Origin: Symbiodinium kawagutii
Taxonomy: Eukaryota; Sar; Dinophyceae; Suessiales; Symbiodiniaceae
NCBI GenBank assembly: GCA_009767595.1
Contig: VSDK01004639.1
Location: 135,394 to 199,393 of the forward strand
Length of the DNA stretch: 64,000 nucleotides
Direction: 5' to 3'
Below the pieces are notes generated by a model. It searched no databases and was not told the DNA's origin. It saw only the letters and a program-made list of their open reading frames with translations. The translations under genes and the position numbers were made by a program. Shown here one piece after another: positions 12,139 through 23,571 of this stretch. Position 1 is the first letter of the stretch. Each line of letters begins with the position of its first letter.

Positions 12139-12565
12139 TCAACAATCCACCGAAGTACTTCTCTGTCTTGGAGCTTCGTTCCTGAAGTATGCCTGCACTT
12201 GGTTCCTGTCGCGGCGCTCTTCCAGGCGTCGACGAGCGTCCTCGCGCACCAGGTGTCGAAAGCTCTGCCTCCTGTCTAGCATCTCCACCGCGTCGGACAA
12301 ACACACGTGTCCAGACGCAAGGATCCGTATGGCCTGCCAAAGCCCTGCCAAAGCCCTTCGATCTCACCGTTGACCCCGCTTCCGACTGCCTGAAACTCGT
12401 GGGTTCCAACGGCGACAATCTGGTTGATCGCTTCGGCGTGGATCTCCAGGGAGTTCCTCTGCTGGGATTGAACCACGGTCCCGTCCAACAGCTGCGCCAA
12501 GTAGCACACCTTGCCGTGGTCTATCCTTGCCGCCAAGTAGCACACCTTGTTGGTTAAGACCCACT
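12139..12565 (-). pseudogene. Coding fragment interrupted by an 11-bp tandem duplication
   Basis: Two minus-strand frames abut: SLEIHAEAINQIVAVGTHEF...GEIEGLWQ and then LWQAIRILASGHVCLSDAVE...EERRDRNQVQAYF. At the joint (about 12335-12360) the 11-mer GGGCTTTGGCA occurs twice in tandem; one copy would keep a single open frame. The composition (D, E, K, R, Q rich) is that of real protein. A second internal repeat, KVCYLAA/KVCYLAQ, lies at the upstream end. Product unknown. It could instead be an exon with a local assembly or sequencing duplication. Confidence 0.45.
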
Positions 12566-12860
12566 GGCCAACATCACTCTGAACCAACCGGCATTCACCA
12601 ACAAAAAACAACCACCATCGACCAATATTCATCAACATTAGCCAACACACTGCTAACGTTCAGCCACCATCAGTAAGCGGTATGAACCAGTAGTGACTGA
12701 AATTGATGAGCATACATTTAACCTTCGTGAGCCCAAAAAAATCACCGTATGAATTAACTGCCCTTAACTAGCATAAACCAAAATCAGCCAACATTAGCAT
12801 CAACATCAACCAACACCAATCAACATCAACCAGCCTGAGCCAACATCAACCCACAGTAAC
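12566..12860. repeat. C-type array
   Basis: CAACATTAGCCAACAC/ATCAACATCAACC repeats leading to a GC-rich island at 12900-13020 in which several frames are open on both strands; no exon could be fixed there. Confidence 0.6.
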
Positions 12861-13595
12861 CATGACCCACGGTGACCCACCAAGTCGCCAGCATTTCAGC
12901 CCAGGTGCTCCACTGCCGCGGCCGTGGCTTTTGCGCACGAAGCCACGGGATCGGCCCTGGGGGTAGCTGTCCGCTGTTTCCAAGGGGGGTGGAGGCGCAG
13001 CCGTTGCCGCCATGGGGGTAGTGTCAAGGTATCTACAAGGAACTGTCAATGGGAATTTGATGGTAGGTTACTTGTATCTTGTTGCTCCCTCCAAAATGCT
13101 GTTATGGTTCACGGTTTCGATCGAAGAAGGGGAGAACAACCATGACCCCTGAATGGTTTGTTTTCGTAAATGGCTTATAATCCCATTGTACTATCGTGAT
13201 GGTCAATCGAAACGATATATTCTTCTGATTGGTTTAGATTCCCAACATTTCCGCTTTATTCCCTTTTGCATTCTATTGGTGAATGTGGGTTATAGCTCCC
13301 TTAAACTGCTAGTGAACCCCAACTGAAAAAATATTGGGCACTGTGAACAATGCTTGATGTTGATAAGGGTCAATGGTTGCTATAGATTGATTAATCAACA
13401 TCTGCCCCCTTGCATTATGATGATTACCATTCCCCTCTGGTAAAATAACCTGGTTGCGCGAAGAAATCACCATTTTGAAGAGCTGTAAGCCACCATAAAC
13501 GGTCAATTCTCCACGCAACCAGGGCCATGTTTACCAGGGGAATCCACGTTGGTGAGATGTTTTCGTAGCCACCCAGCGGATCGGCCCATCGCCAC

Positions 13596-13658
13596 CTAGC
13601 AGGCCATTTGGCGGCCCAAAGTCCGGCAGCGAACACGGCGCTGGGGGCTGCCTCGCGG
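13596..13658 (-). CDS. Exon candidate, 63 bp
   Basis: Acceptor CATCCCAAG, donor CTAG|GTGGCG; reads REAAPSAVFAAGLWAAKWPA. It lies in a GC-rich island just left of a MITE-like hairpin. Product unknown. Confidence 0.3.
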   Translation of the reverse strand, partial: PRGSPQRRVRCRTLGRQMAC

Positions 13659-13814
13659 CTTGGGATGGCCATGGGATCAGCACCGAAAAAGTAGAGACCT
13701 CTAAGAGTGGTTGGTGGATCAAATGACCAATGATTGCAGGACCAAAAGCAGTTTCGGCTGACCATTTTAGGAGGGTCGATGCCAAAGGAGAGTGGTTGGT
13801 TTGTTCAAATAAGT

Positions 13815-13929
13815 TATTACCCTCTTGAAAACTAACAGCTTGACCCTCCCAAACAAGGGTTGGATGATCAGTTTCCTATTGGAATAGCCAGGTGGGAGGG
13901 TCTATGTTAGTTTCCAGGAGGGTAATATA
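13815..13929. mobile_element. MITE-like element with 37-bp terminal inverted repeats
   Basis: TATTACCCTCTTGAAAACTA... (13815-13851) pairs with ...GTTTCCAGGAGGGTAATATA (13893-13929) at roughly 80% identity; the 41-bp centre is unpaired. No coding capacity; a non-autonomous DNA element or its relic. Confidence 0.65.
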
Positions 13930-14112
13930 TTGGATGATTTGGGAGTACCCCCATTTTAAGAAACCACCAATTGGTGCTGTTGAAACTCGATCTTTTTGTC
14001 AATCTTGCTGCTTATTTGTTGCTTGGCACCAGCCATCTATGATTACAATCATTGATCATTTATGGTCTGTCCAGGATATAATCAATGACTCTTGGCTTAA
14101 TAGCGGAAATGG

Positions 14113-14436
14113 TCAGACACCCCAGCTACAGCCCGAAATCGCCATGGTGGCAAACGTGTCTGGCCTTGTTCCGAGTTTCCAGCCTTTGGTTAGATTTGGG
14201 AGGTAACAACTCATTGGCATACCAAGACTAAGAGAACTGACACGTCCGTGCTTGCGATTCTGCGGAGAAACGATGCCTGTGTGTCCAACCACAAACAGCA
14301 ACTGCCGAGAAATACAGAGCATGGTGCGCTCTTCACACTTTGCCGACACCTGTTTTGGCAAATCGTCGGCTTGCAAGTGGTGTTGCATCATGGACAACAT
14401 CTGCCAGCGGGCATGGGCAGGAATCGAGTCCATCAT
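14113..14436 (-). CDS. Hypothetical exon or gene fragment
   Basis: 107 residues from the track start at 14436. The first 60 (ARWQMLSMMQHHLQADDLPK, SAKCEERTMLCISRQLLF) look like genuine protein; the rest may run into intron. It lies between the 13596-13658 and 14911-15000 exon candidates on the same strand. No family recognised. Confidence 0.3.
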   Translation of the reverse strand: MMDSIPAHARWQMLSMMQHHLQADDLPKQVSAKCEERTMLCISRQLLFVVGHTGIVSPQNRKHGRVSSLSLGMPMSCYLPNLTKGWKLGTRPDTFATMAISGCSWGV

Positions 14437-14507
14437 TGGTTCATGGACTCAGCAACGAAAAAACACTCCTGGTCTTGAAGGCTGAAAAAATGGTGGTGAC
14501 CAGGGCT

Positions 14508-14601
14508 ACTTCCAATTTGTAACTTATTTCATAACTATTTCCATTTGACAAATCGGATTACCTTTTTTGGTTGGTGAATATTGATGCGACAAATTGGAAG
14601 T
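14508..14601. mobile_element. Small inverted-repeat element
   Basis: ACTTCCAATTTGT (14508-14520) and ACAAATTGGAAGT (14589-14601) are perfect 13-bp inverted repeats around a 68-bp spacer. Confidence 0.5.
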
Positions 14602-14910
14602 TTGCAATATTGAAGTTATAATTGTGGAACTGTACAGAAATCGGTCATTTCAAAACCAGCTTAAGAGGTAAATGTTAATGTCCATAACTGTTTCCAGTTG
14701 ACTTAAGAACCCACCAAAACCGTACCACCTGGCGGTCAATGACTGCGCTGTGCCGAACCAACTTCTGAACTAGTGCCAAATGAACTTCCACACTTCCCTG
14801 ATTTTTTGTGGTTCTGGGGGGCCATGACTGACCCATGTTACCCAACCAATGGTTACTGGTCGATAACATCGGTTCATGTTGGCACCGGGTCATGGCTACT
14901 GCTGACCCAC

Positions 14911-15000
14911 CAGTGGTTGCTGCTTCAGGCATGGCCGGCTCCGCCTCGCCGATGGAAACGGCAAGCGTCTGAGCAGCTTCCGTGGCGTTCATGGCCTTGG
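14911..15000 (-). CDS. Exon candidate, 90 bp
   Basis: Acceptor CCCGTTGCAG and donor ACTG|GTGGGT. Reads AKAMNATEAAQTLAVSIGEA then EPAMPEAATT, alanine/glutamate rich and clearly protein-like. No family recognised. Confidence 0.45.
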
Positions 15001-15204
15001 CTGCAACGGGTCGGGTCATGCGATGTGGTGGAACGGTCCCCCCTGTGCCGGTGTCGCCAACATGTCATGAATGCATTGGATACACGCAATGTCTGCTGTC
15101 TGGATTCGAAGATCAACCAGTATCTGGTGGGTTATAATTAAACACCATTCTTCCCCTGACAAACGATATTCATGATCAACATACGGGTTGATGAATTGAT
15201 TGCT

Positions 15205-15516
15205 TCAACTGATTGACCGCCCATTAACTTTCAAAATTTTTGATGATGACTGTCTTTCAACCACACGTCCATCCCTCGTCTTCATCAATGACGCATTCCT
15301 TCCAGAAATTTGGGCCCCGAACAGCATACACAGCCGCCTTGGTGCAAAGACATGCTGAACAACATGTTGTTGGTGGGGCTGGCAACCGCAACAATGCAAT
15401 GAAACAATGCCATGAATGATCAAGTGACATTCGTCACGCATCTCTGCATTTGGCAGTGAGACCAACCAATCAACAGAACAATCGGTCAATTCATGATGGC
15501 ATCTTTCATGATTCAT
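15205..15516 (-). CDS. Hypothetical exon or gene fragment
   Basis: 103 residues on the minus strand, including VDWLVSLPNAEMRDECHLII and SLMKTRDGRVVERQSSSKIL, with mixed charged and hydrophobic composition. No family recognised and no clear splice borders. It sits just 5' (in sense) of the 14911-15000 exon candidate. Confidence 0.28.
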   Translation of the reverse strand: MNHERCHHELTDCSVDWLVSLPNAEMRDECHLIIHGIVSLHCCGCQPHQQHVVQHVFAPRRLCMLFGAQISGRNASLMKTRDGRVVERQSSSKILKVNGRSIS

Positions 15517-17074
15517 CTGGTCTGGTTCGTGGTTGAATCATCCCGATGAAAACTATTTGTCAACCTGTCATTCGTTAATTATCACTGAAGAAAATAAAAA
15601 ATGTCAATCAAACCACCAGCCAGTAGCTGTTTAACCACTATTGTTGCTCATCATTCCCCTTTATTAACCATTCTTAATCGTGGTTTCCCTATGAATCACC
15701 AACCAATGGCTGTTTGCCAAACATCACCTCAGCATCTCACGAAATGTGCCACGCCGGCCACGTGCAATGACGATGACAACTCTTCAGGGACCTGGCGGCA
15801 ACTGCGGTAGCTGTTGGCAACGGCTGATGTGGAATCGGAGACAGCAACGGGCAATGTCAACATGTTGGCTTATGACACCACCACTAGTTGGTCAGTGATA
15901 CCCCTAGCTGGTATCATTGGTATCACATGTTGGTTAATTCATTGGTTGCCCTTAGTTAAAATTATTGGTGACTAATTAATATCATGAGTTGACAACAACT
16001 GGCAACCAGTTAACAAGAACATTGGTTACCCCCTAGTTGATTACCGTCTGGCTATGAGTCAATGAACCAGGGGTACGGGGTTTTAACCGACAGCCATGTT
16101 GGTATTAACTGGCAATATCAACTATGCGGCTATTCCTATTTTTGGTTGGTTGCCCTTGGTTGGTTTTGACTTGGAAGCAAAGGAAATAGATGCAAACAAG
16201 GGTTCTTAGAATTGGGAATCGCAAACTGCGTTCTAAGGGACCCAAACACTTTTCCTGGTTTTGCGTCTCGCTCTGCCAGCCAGGCTCAGTCAGTATCAAG
16301 CATCGTGCTGCCGTGAAAATATCATTGCATACGATGAGTCGCTTGATCTCATGGTCAGCCGCCCTTGATCACTCCGCCCGTTAAGGATCTCTCATTGGTT
16401 GCGTTCCCGTCATGTTGCGCACAGCGTCGGGACGGCAAAGCAGGGAACATCCGAGCTCTGGTAATTCATGGTGGCTGCTGGCGGTCAGTACTGGTTTCCG
16501 CTTCCTGTCTTCACAGCTGTTCCGCAACTGGGCTAGTGCGCAAGCCTTGAGAGACCCTCTGCAGCGTTTTTCTTGTCAGTGTTCTTGGAAGGCACTTAGA
16601 AAATGAAGGGTCTCATGACAATGCGTCGGCATCAGGGTGGCATGAAACTATGGTTTTGTGATGTTGAACTACGAAGTAACAAATGCGATCACCATCAATT
16701 ATCGATAATTTGTTTATGAAACCCTATGAATCACCACAGATGGCAAATCCATTGTTAACAACTATTACATCTAGATTATGAGCCACTTTTGTCTTATATA
16801 ATTACCAGGCGGAAAGATGTTAATGATGGACCGTGAAAAAATCAAGACTAACAGAACGAATAGTGCTTAAGAGAAATAGCGTAGAAGATGACAGTGGTTA
16901 ATACCACCATTGATGCGCCGTAAAAACCACCACGAATCATCCATTGTGGAAGTCTACAGGTGCATTCCATCGCTGGGATGACCAGGCGCCCTGACCAAGC
17001 GCTGCGATGGGCGGTACCGCGGCTAATCCCGGCGGTGCGACCGAAGAAACGAATGAACTCGGTTGCGGTTGCGT

Positions 17075-17110
<36 letters not shown>

Positions 17111-18359
17111 CCTTGCTGCTGATGACTCAGGAAGTCATGATAGTATTAAGTCCGGCTATTCAACAATTTAAGTTCTTATTGTTGGTTCCCTGTAGGTGGA
17201 AGAAGATCAACATCACCAGTTGTTTACACAGCGACTCATGGGTTGGGACATTCCGTGGAAAAGCGGCACCAGCCATGATAGAGTACCACCTTTCCAACTA
17301 CAGAACCTGCTGCAAACCATGATGGTTCATCATTCCTAGCCATTACACTAAGTAACCACCGTTTCACATCTGTTAGCCGATCATGATGGTTCACCAACTC
17401 AGCATGTCACTATGAGTCGCAGCCACCATTGGTTACCCATGACGAGCTGCAGGGTATATCGGCTTGCAACAAGGGCAGTGTGCCGGACATGAGGCCGCTC
17501 TAAGGGGAATGGTACGAGCGACCGCTTGGTTACAACACTCCTGGTAGCTCCTCCTTGCAGGTGAGACCAGCTGTGGTGAACATCCTTGGAACCCTTGGGA
17601 TGGCGAACAGTGTCCCAAGGGTAGTACCAATGAACCGTTCATCAACCTTTGATTAGCCAGGAACTGATGGTGCATCAATCAATAATGGCTGATTAACCCT
17701 TTGATCATCCAATGAATCCTTCATTAATCATTTATCAATCATCAACTGACCATTCAGCCATTGATCAATTGTGAGCCATTTTGCGGTGGATAGATACCAG
17801 TTCATCACATGTAGAAATCTAACGTTGAGCTTTCATGTGATGACCGTCTCCATCTTATGAGCCATGGCCCCAAGGCCTCAGGCCAGCTCCCAGTGATTGA
17901 GAGTTAGATTACTCTCAACCACTATGAATCACTCTCAATTCATAGTAGTTATTTCATTAGTTCATAATCATATCTAATAAGGACTAAACACATGGTTCAT
18001 TAACAATAACAAACAATCTTTTCCAGAGTATCACGGATGAAGAACCCTTAAATAACGGCGAATGATAATCGATGCTTGATCATCATGGCTCGTAAATGGT
18101 TGCGAATCGGGTTCGATGTGGAGATCATTCATTCATCGCTGATCTGCGATCAATCATGGATCTACCATGGGTATCCATGTTGAAGCGCTCATGAAACCAA
18201 GTTATCCATAGGGGTACGGATTGAAATCGACTGGTGATCTGTGAAGAGCGATGAGGCAACCCATTGATGCATGACTACACAGCCGTTTTTCATTAGTGGG
18301 TTGTTCAACATCAACTAACCAATGAAAAACTACTGGTGTAGAATGAAATAACTACTCAT
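15517..18359. other. Long non-coding stretch
   Basis: No supported gene. Contains a partial GGCTGTGGGTCAA-family relic in reverse (16049-16097), GC-rich patches at 16400-16560 and 16960-17050 without a decisive frame, a (GTT)n tract (17073-17110), and GC-rich sequence at 17430-17650. Confidence 0.35.
17073..17110. repeat. (GTT)n microsatellite
   Basis: About twelve tandem GTT units. Confidence 0.9.
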
Positions 18360-18765
18360 AGATCAGTTGACCACTCATTCACAATCTTTTACTATTCAGA
18401 ATCATGAACTAACCACTCATTCATGATCTTTGATTCTGCACCCGCAATTTGGCATTGATGAAGCACCCGATGATCCGAGTAATCACCACTGAATCTGGGA
18501 TCCCTGATCAAGCATTAAAAGCAAGTGATCCATCACTATGCATTGAACAAGCATTGAATAACCATCAATCACGTGCAAACCAGAAGCAGAACATGAATCA
18601 CACTAAATCGACAATAACCAAACCATTACTAAAACATACATCAACCACAAACAGTCATCAAAAAACCTGCAATCTATCATACACATTTCCAAAAATATCA
18701 ATAAAACGATTAATAAAACAACCATTGATGGACGACCACAAATAAACCAACCATCAACCGTAAAC
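18360..18765. repeat. C-type array
   Basis: ACCATCAATCA/AACCATTACTAAAAC-type repeats preceding a small GC-rich island (18770-18850) with no settled frame. 18850-19370 holds nothing I can assign. Confidence 0.5.
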
Positions 18766-19369
18766 CGCCCATTGGCCCCACAATCCCTGCAGAATCATGC
18801 CACCTGTGCTGCCAGGTCGGCCAAATTCCCCTGGCAGGAGATAAGGTGTGGCAGCAACAAAAAGACTGGTTGGTTTTCGTTTGTTGCTGAGTGACTTTTG
18901 ATAACGTCATTGAAGACAATAAGGAATGCTGGAATGCTTGTATAATCCGTCTAGACCTGCATTTACTACTATCAACCTATCATGGGTAACCACTAATAAC
19001 GAATAAAGAGCCGATCATGACCAATGGCAATAGATTAGACCCAACAACACTAGGGATATACCACCTACAATTGGTTGAATTGGTTTGTGAGTTGATGGGT
19101 TTCGCCTGGTGGGTAGCTGTGGTGAACATCTCCGGTTAACCCTTTGGGAATCCACTTGGCACCGTAGCATCAACAAGCAACTGCTCTCCCAAAAATGCAC
19201 CAGCTAAGCATCAACTGGTTGCTGCCGTTGGTGATGACCACTAGTATATCTGCTGGACTCACTTGCACTCAACAACGTTGGAAGCCTGTATCATGTGAGT
19301 TATGGGTTGTTGATATCTACTTTCTTTTAGTTTACCTGGTGTATTTGTTGCTGTCCTACTGTATCTGAG

Positions 19370-20284
19370 ATTTGTTGCTTACAGTTGCCCAACCACAATC
19401 ACCACTCATCATGGTTAGACATGATCGACTACTATCATCATCCATGATCCTTAACCATGACCATGAGCCATCAGGAACAACCACCATCAACATGCATAAT
19501 CAATTGGCCCCAACCATTGTGAAGCATAACTTTTACTTGAGACCTTTGAATCCCCGCCAGCTATTGCGAATCATGACTCATAATCAGCCAACATCATGGC
19601 CCACAATTGACCGTCACATGCAATGATCAAAAAACATCAACCATCACTACCCCATCCATACATATCAATTAAACAAAAACACAATCAAACTTTAAATCAC
19701 CATACATGACGGATCATGTGCCATCAATTGATCATCATCAACAGCGGTTCCCCAAGCCGAGATGGCTCAGGAGTTCAACTCACCATCATCCAATCACCAT
19801 CATTGATGAATTGTTCAAAAGAAGACTGATGGCGGTTTACCATCAATTCATCATTAATTGACCATTATCACTATGAAACGTCGTTCCCCAATTATCTTAC
19901 TAAATACTCAGTAGCCATTCAACAGTTATCACGGAACCATTATTTAAAGATTCATCAGCCATTTCCACCAATTAACCACTATTGGTTAACCAACCACTTT
20001 GAACCATTACTTCAGGATTCATTAACCAGTTTCACCACTTAACCTGTATCACTATTGAATTGCCAACCATTATTAACCATCAAAATTATTCATTAGCCAT
20101 CACCACTATGAACGACCATAATTACCAACCCTTATTACTATATTACCACCCATTATATCCATCATTTCATTATTAACCTTTATTAACCACTATCAACCAT
20201 CAGTTTCACCCCTTATCACCATTATTGCCATTGCCAACCATTTTATCACCGCATGCATCACCACTCTCCACCCATCGATGCTAC
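19370..20284. repeat. C-type array, 0.9 kb
   Basis: Degenerate ACCATTATTAACCATCA and ATCATCAACC units reaching the 20285-20374 exon candidate. Confidence 0.8.
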
Positions 20285-20374
20285 CTGGTTCTGCTCCACA
20301 ATGCGCCGAGCCGTGATGGAGATCCAGGAAGTGTCTTTGGCTAAGGTGAAACCTGGGCACGGTGGAAGCTTGGG
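20285..20374 (-). CDS. Exon candidate, exactly 30 codons
   Basis: One of the best-defined islands: acceptor CATGAATCAG, donor AACCAG|GTAGCA, a single in-phase frame PKLPPCPGFTLAKDTSWISI then TARRIVEQNQ. Long arrays of opposite polarity flank it (CCAT type 19370-20284, ATGG type 20380-20760). Product unknown. Confidence 0.5.
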
Positions 20375-20379
20375 CTGAT

Positions 20380-20760
20380 TCATGGCGAAAAACCTGGTTA
20401 ATGACTGGTTAAGTGATGGTTAAGTGATGGGGAAGCGATGGATAAATGATGGTTAAGGGATGGGTAAATGATTGGAAAGCGAGGGTTAAGGGATGGGTAA
20501 ATGATGGGTAAGCGATGGTTAAGGGATGGGTAAATGATGGTTGAGTGATGGGAAAACGACGGTTAAGTGATGGGTAATTGATGGGGAATAGTGATGGCGA
20601 AATGACGCTAGTTCATGGTGAATTGACGATTTATTGATGCTTGTTTGATGGTGAATTGATGGTTGATAACGGTCCATTGATTGTTGGTTGATGGCTACTT
20701 GGTGGCCGGTTAATGGTTCTTGCTTAGTAGGCATGATAGCTAAGCATCAACGGGATTTTA
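20380..20760. repeat. G-type array
   Basis: GGTTAAGTGATGG/GGGTAAATGATGG units, the inverted counterpart of 19370-20284, on the other side of the exon candidate. Confidence 0.85.
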
Positions 20761-21774
20761 ATCCTCAATGTTTATTGACTAATGAGTATTGTAATCGACC
20801 ACTGCTGCCAATTCAAATATTTAACATCATCCCCCCGCCGGTGTCAAACTCCATCGTCATTTCTTGATGCATTATCGAGCCGCTCACCTTTGCAATGCAA
20901 CACAACTCGAGCCGCTAACCTTTGCAATGCAACAAAACATCAACAAAAACATGATAGTTGGTCAATGGTTGATACACAGGTGCTGAAAATCACTGGCCAT
21001 TGTTGGATAGAATCTGACCTTGTTCATAGTCAATTTGAAAACGATCACTGTTGCTTCAGGAAGGATGCCAGGCCAACTGTATTAACCGTTCACTAAGCAC
21101 TCAGCAGCAATTGATTTACCACCAAGCCAGCATTCATCAGCCATTCATCTGCCGTTCTTTGACCACCAAGCAACCATGAATTGACCGTAGCCAACCTTTC
21201 ACTATACAGGAGAATCAACCATTGATTGATCATCAATCCACTGTTGATCATATATCATCATAACCCATCAACCAACCTCTGCTTTAGCAATAAGTAACCA
21301 GCAAACATCTATTTTCATTCGTCCATCAACCATCATTAGCCATGAATCAGCCAACGATTCAGCGCTTGTCAGCCAACAACTAGCTGTTGTCATTACTCAA
21401 CCAACAGCTGCCAACCATTGTTTAACCAGTAACAAAAAACCCTTAGTCAGCTGGCAATCAACCGATCTTCAATCAACTATTCTGAATCACCAGTTTCCAA
21501 ACCAGCTTCAGCCATGAATCAAATTAAGCAATATTGAATACAATGATCAACTATCCATGCATTAGCACATAACCTGCCCTATCAACCAATTTTCGCAACG
21601 AAAACTATGAATCAATAACCTTAACGCAGTTTTGCTTGGTAGCCGGCCTTCAAAAAAATACAACCGCTCGCTGGCCGTTGCCATGGTCTGAAGGACCCCG
21701 ACTGGCACTTACCAGGTCATCAGCCTGAGGCAATGCGCGACCGTTCCAGTGACAGGTTGGTTGATAGAACAAGC

Positions 21775-21990
21775 CAATGCTTAATGGTGAATTCTTGAGG
21801 TTGGAAAAATAATGATTAATAGTGGTTGCTGATTAATAGTTAATGATATTGACCACTATTAAGGTTTATTAATATTAACCAACATTAACAATTATTAACA
21901 ATTAATCATCAACCATAATGAGTAATCAAAAATAAGCAGTTAATTAATCAATAATTAATCAATTAACCAGAACAACCATAATGATTAATC
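21775..21990. repeat. Compact inverted array (short hairpin intron candidate)
   Basis: G-type units (TTAATAGTGGTTGCTGATTA) to about 21855 turn directly into C-type units (GACCACTATTAAGG, ATCATCAACC) up to 21990, between two GC-rich islands (21640-21740 and 22000-22120). Confidence 0.65.
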
Positions 21991-22129
21991 AATAGTGGTT
22001 GACGCCGTCTCCGCAGACCTGACCAGTGGGACGGCACGAGCCGTGGGAAGAGCACGAGCGGCACTTGACGAGCAGCCCCGGGCAGCTGTTGGCACTGCAG
22101 CAGGTGGACCTTTAGGAAAGACACCAGTG

Positions 22130-22156
22130 ATATATATATATATATATATATATATA
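22130..22156. repeat. (TA)n microsatellite
   Basis: Perfect TA dinucleotide run of about 13 units between a plus-strand alanine-rich open stretch (ARAVGRARAALDEQPRAAVG, 22010-22125) and the minus-strand candidate at 22192. Confidence 0.95.
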
Positions 22157-22191
22157 GGCGCCCCTGCTTGTGGCCGCTGATGCCGTCGAAC

Positions 22192-22398
22192 TTAGGTCAA
22201 GGGCCTGGAGCGCAGCGGCAACAGCTTTCTCCAGGAAAGCACCGGCTTCATTCGATCCAACTCCGTCTCATTCTCGTCCTTGGTTTGGTCCTGCATGGCT
22301 GTGGCCGGCTCCGGAAAGTAGCTACCATCCATGATGCGGTACCAAGTTCTTTCGAGGTCCGCTGACAAAGCTTGCTCGTCCTCGTCCATTGGCATCAT
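22192..22398 (-). CDS. Exon candidate or fragment
   Basis: MPMDEDEQALSADLERTWYR and MDGSYFPEPATAMQDQTKDE read in one frame; the adjacent frame downstream carries AFLEKAVAAALQALDLSSTA, suggesting a splice or frameshift between them. Ends near a (TA)n tract. Product unknown. Confidence 0.4.
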   Translation of the reverse strand: MMPMDEDEQALSADLERTWYRIMDGSYFPEPATAMQDQTKDENETELDRMKPVLSWRKLLPLRSRPLT

Positions 22399-22679
22399 TT
22401 ACCAGTCTCTACCATGACTCAAGAGGTCGCAGTGTTGCGAAGATCTGCCCAAGTGGAATAGAGATTTGCAACTCATCCCCATTTACCAAGTTAAGATGTG
22501 CGAGACCTTGAAACAAAGGATGGACTCGAGACGCGCAGTCAGAGGACGTTGTTCGTTAAGAAGTACAGAAGAAACGCAGAGACAACAATAACAGGTGATA
22601 GCCAACAGCAGCAAATACACAGAAACCACCAAGCCTCTCTGTCCAGGTATAACTAGTGTCATGCAATGTGACTATCTCA

Positions 22680-22985
22680 GTGATTGTCACCCAATATCGT
22701 TGACCATATCATTATCACCGATATCATTCACCGACGTCATTATCACCATTCTGATTCACCAACGATGGTCACTATCACCATTTACATTCACAAACCGTTT
22801 TCATCTCCAAACATAACGATAACAACTAGCCAGCATCATTTTCAAGCACAAATATCTTGTCGCTACCATTCATTTGACCTTATATTGTTGCTATTTCCCC
22901 CCTTTATAGCCATCCACTGTAGCAACATACGAGCCATGACCATCCACTAGCCGTTACCGCATCATCATTGCCGGTAGCCATCAGC
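22680..22985. repeat. C-type array
   Basis: CACCATTATC/ATTCACCGA units left of the 22988 exon candidate. Confidence 0.65.
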
Positions 22986-22987
22986 AG

Positions 22988-23061
22988 CTCCCGCAAAACA
23001 CGGGGGCGCCTCAAAGATCGAAACCTTCAGGGAGCTGGCAGTGGATGATACTTCGCTTGTG
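22988..23061 (+). CDS. Exon candidate, 24 codons
   Basis: Acceptor GCCATCAGCAG, donor CTTGTG|GTTGGA, frame GGASKIETFRELAVDDTSLV. Flanked left by a CACCATTATC-type array (22680-22985) and right by GGTTGATAGTGG-type array (23062-23370). Product unknown. Confidence 0.35.
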
Positions 23062-23370
23062 GTTGGAAATTTATGGTTGATAGTGGTCATAATTTATAGT
23101 GGAACCATAACCAGTGGATGATATCATAACCATAACCGATACTTCAATTCCACTGGGTATGGTTGATACTGGGTATGGTAAATTTATAGTGGTTAATTGC
23201 TGGTTCATATGGGTTGATCAATGGGGTTGGTATGGCTTGATGGTCAATTGCTGGTTCATATTGGTTGATTCATGGGGTTAATATGCCTTGATTAATGGGA
23301 TGATTAATGGTTATTGATAGTTAGTTGTGATTACTCATGGTCAATGATTGATGGTTGGATGATATTCAAA
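23062..23370. repeat. G-type array
   Basis: GGTTGATAGTGG/TGGTTCATATGGGTTGAT units right of the 22988-23061 exon candidate. Confidence 0.65.
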
Positions 23371-23420
23371 GATCAATCATCGTATTAACCTTGGGTACCC
23401 CGAAATTCTGCAAGTTGACC

Positions 23421-23543
23421 TATGGCTGTAGGTCATTATCCTGTACTCCTGGTGAACATCCCACAAATGATCAGTCACTAGTCCAAGTGTTAAAATGTTC
23501 ATCTACCCCATGTATATATTGTCAATATTGACCTACAACCATA
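23421..23543. mobile_element. MITE-like element, GGCTGTGGGTC family, copy 1
   Basis: TATGGCTGTAGGTCATTA at the left end is the near-perfect inverse of ATATTGACCTACAACCATA at the right. Related copies lie at 28709-28825 and 51729-51850. Confidence 0.6.
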
Positions 23544-23571
23544 GATAGTTGGCATCTCCCCTAAAATTCTT

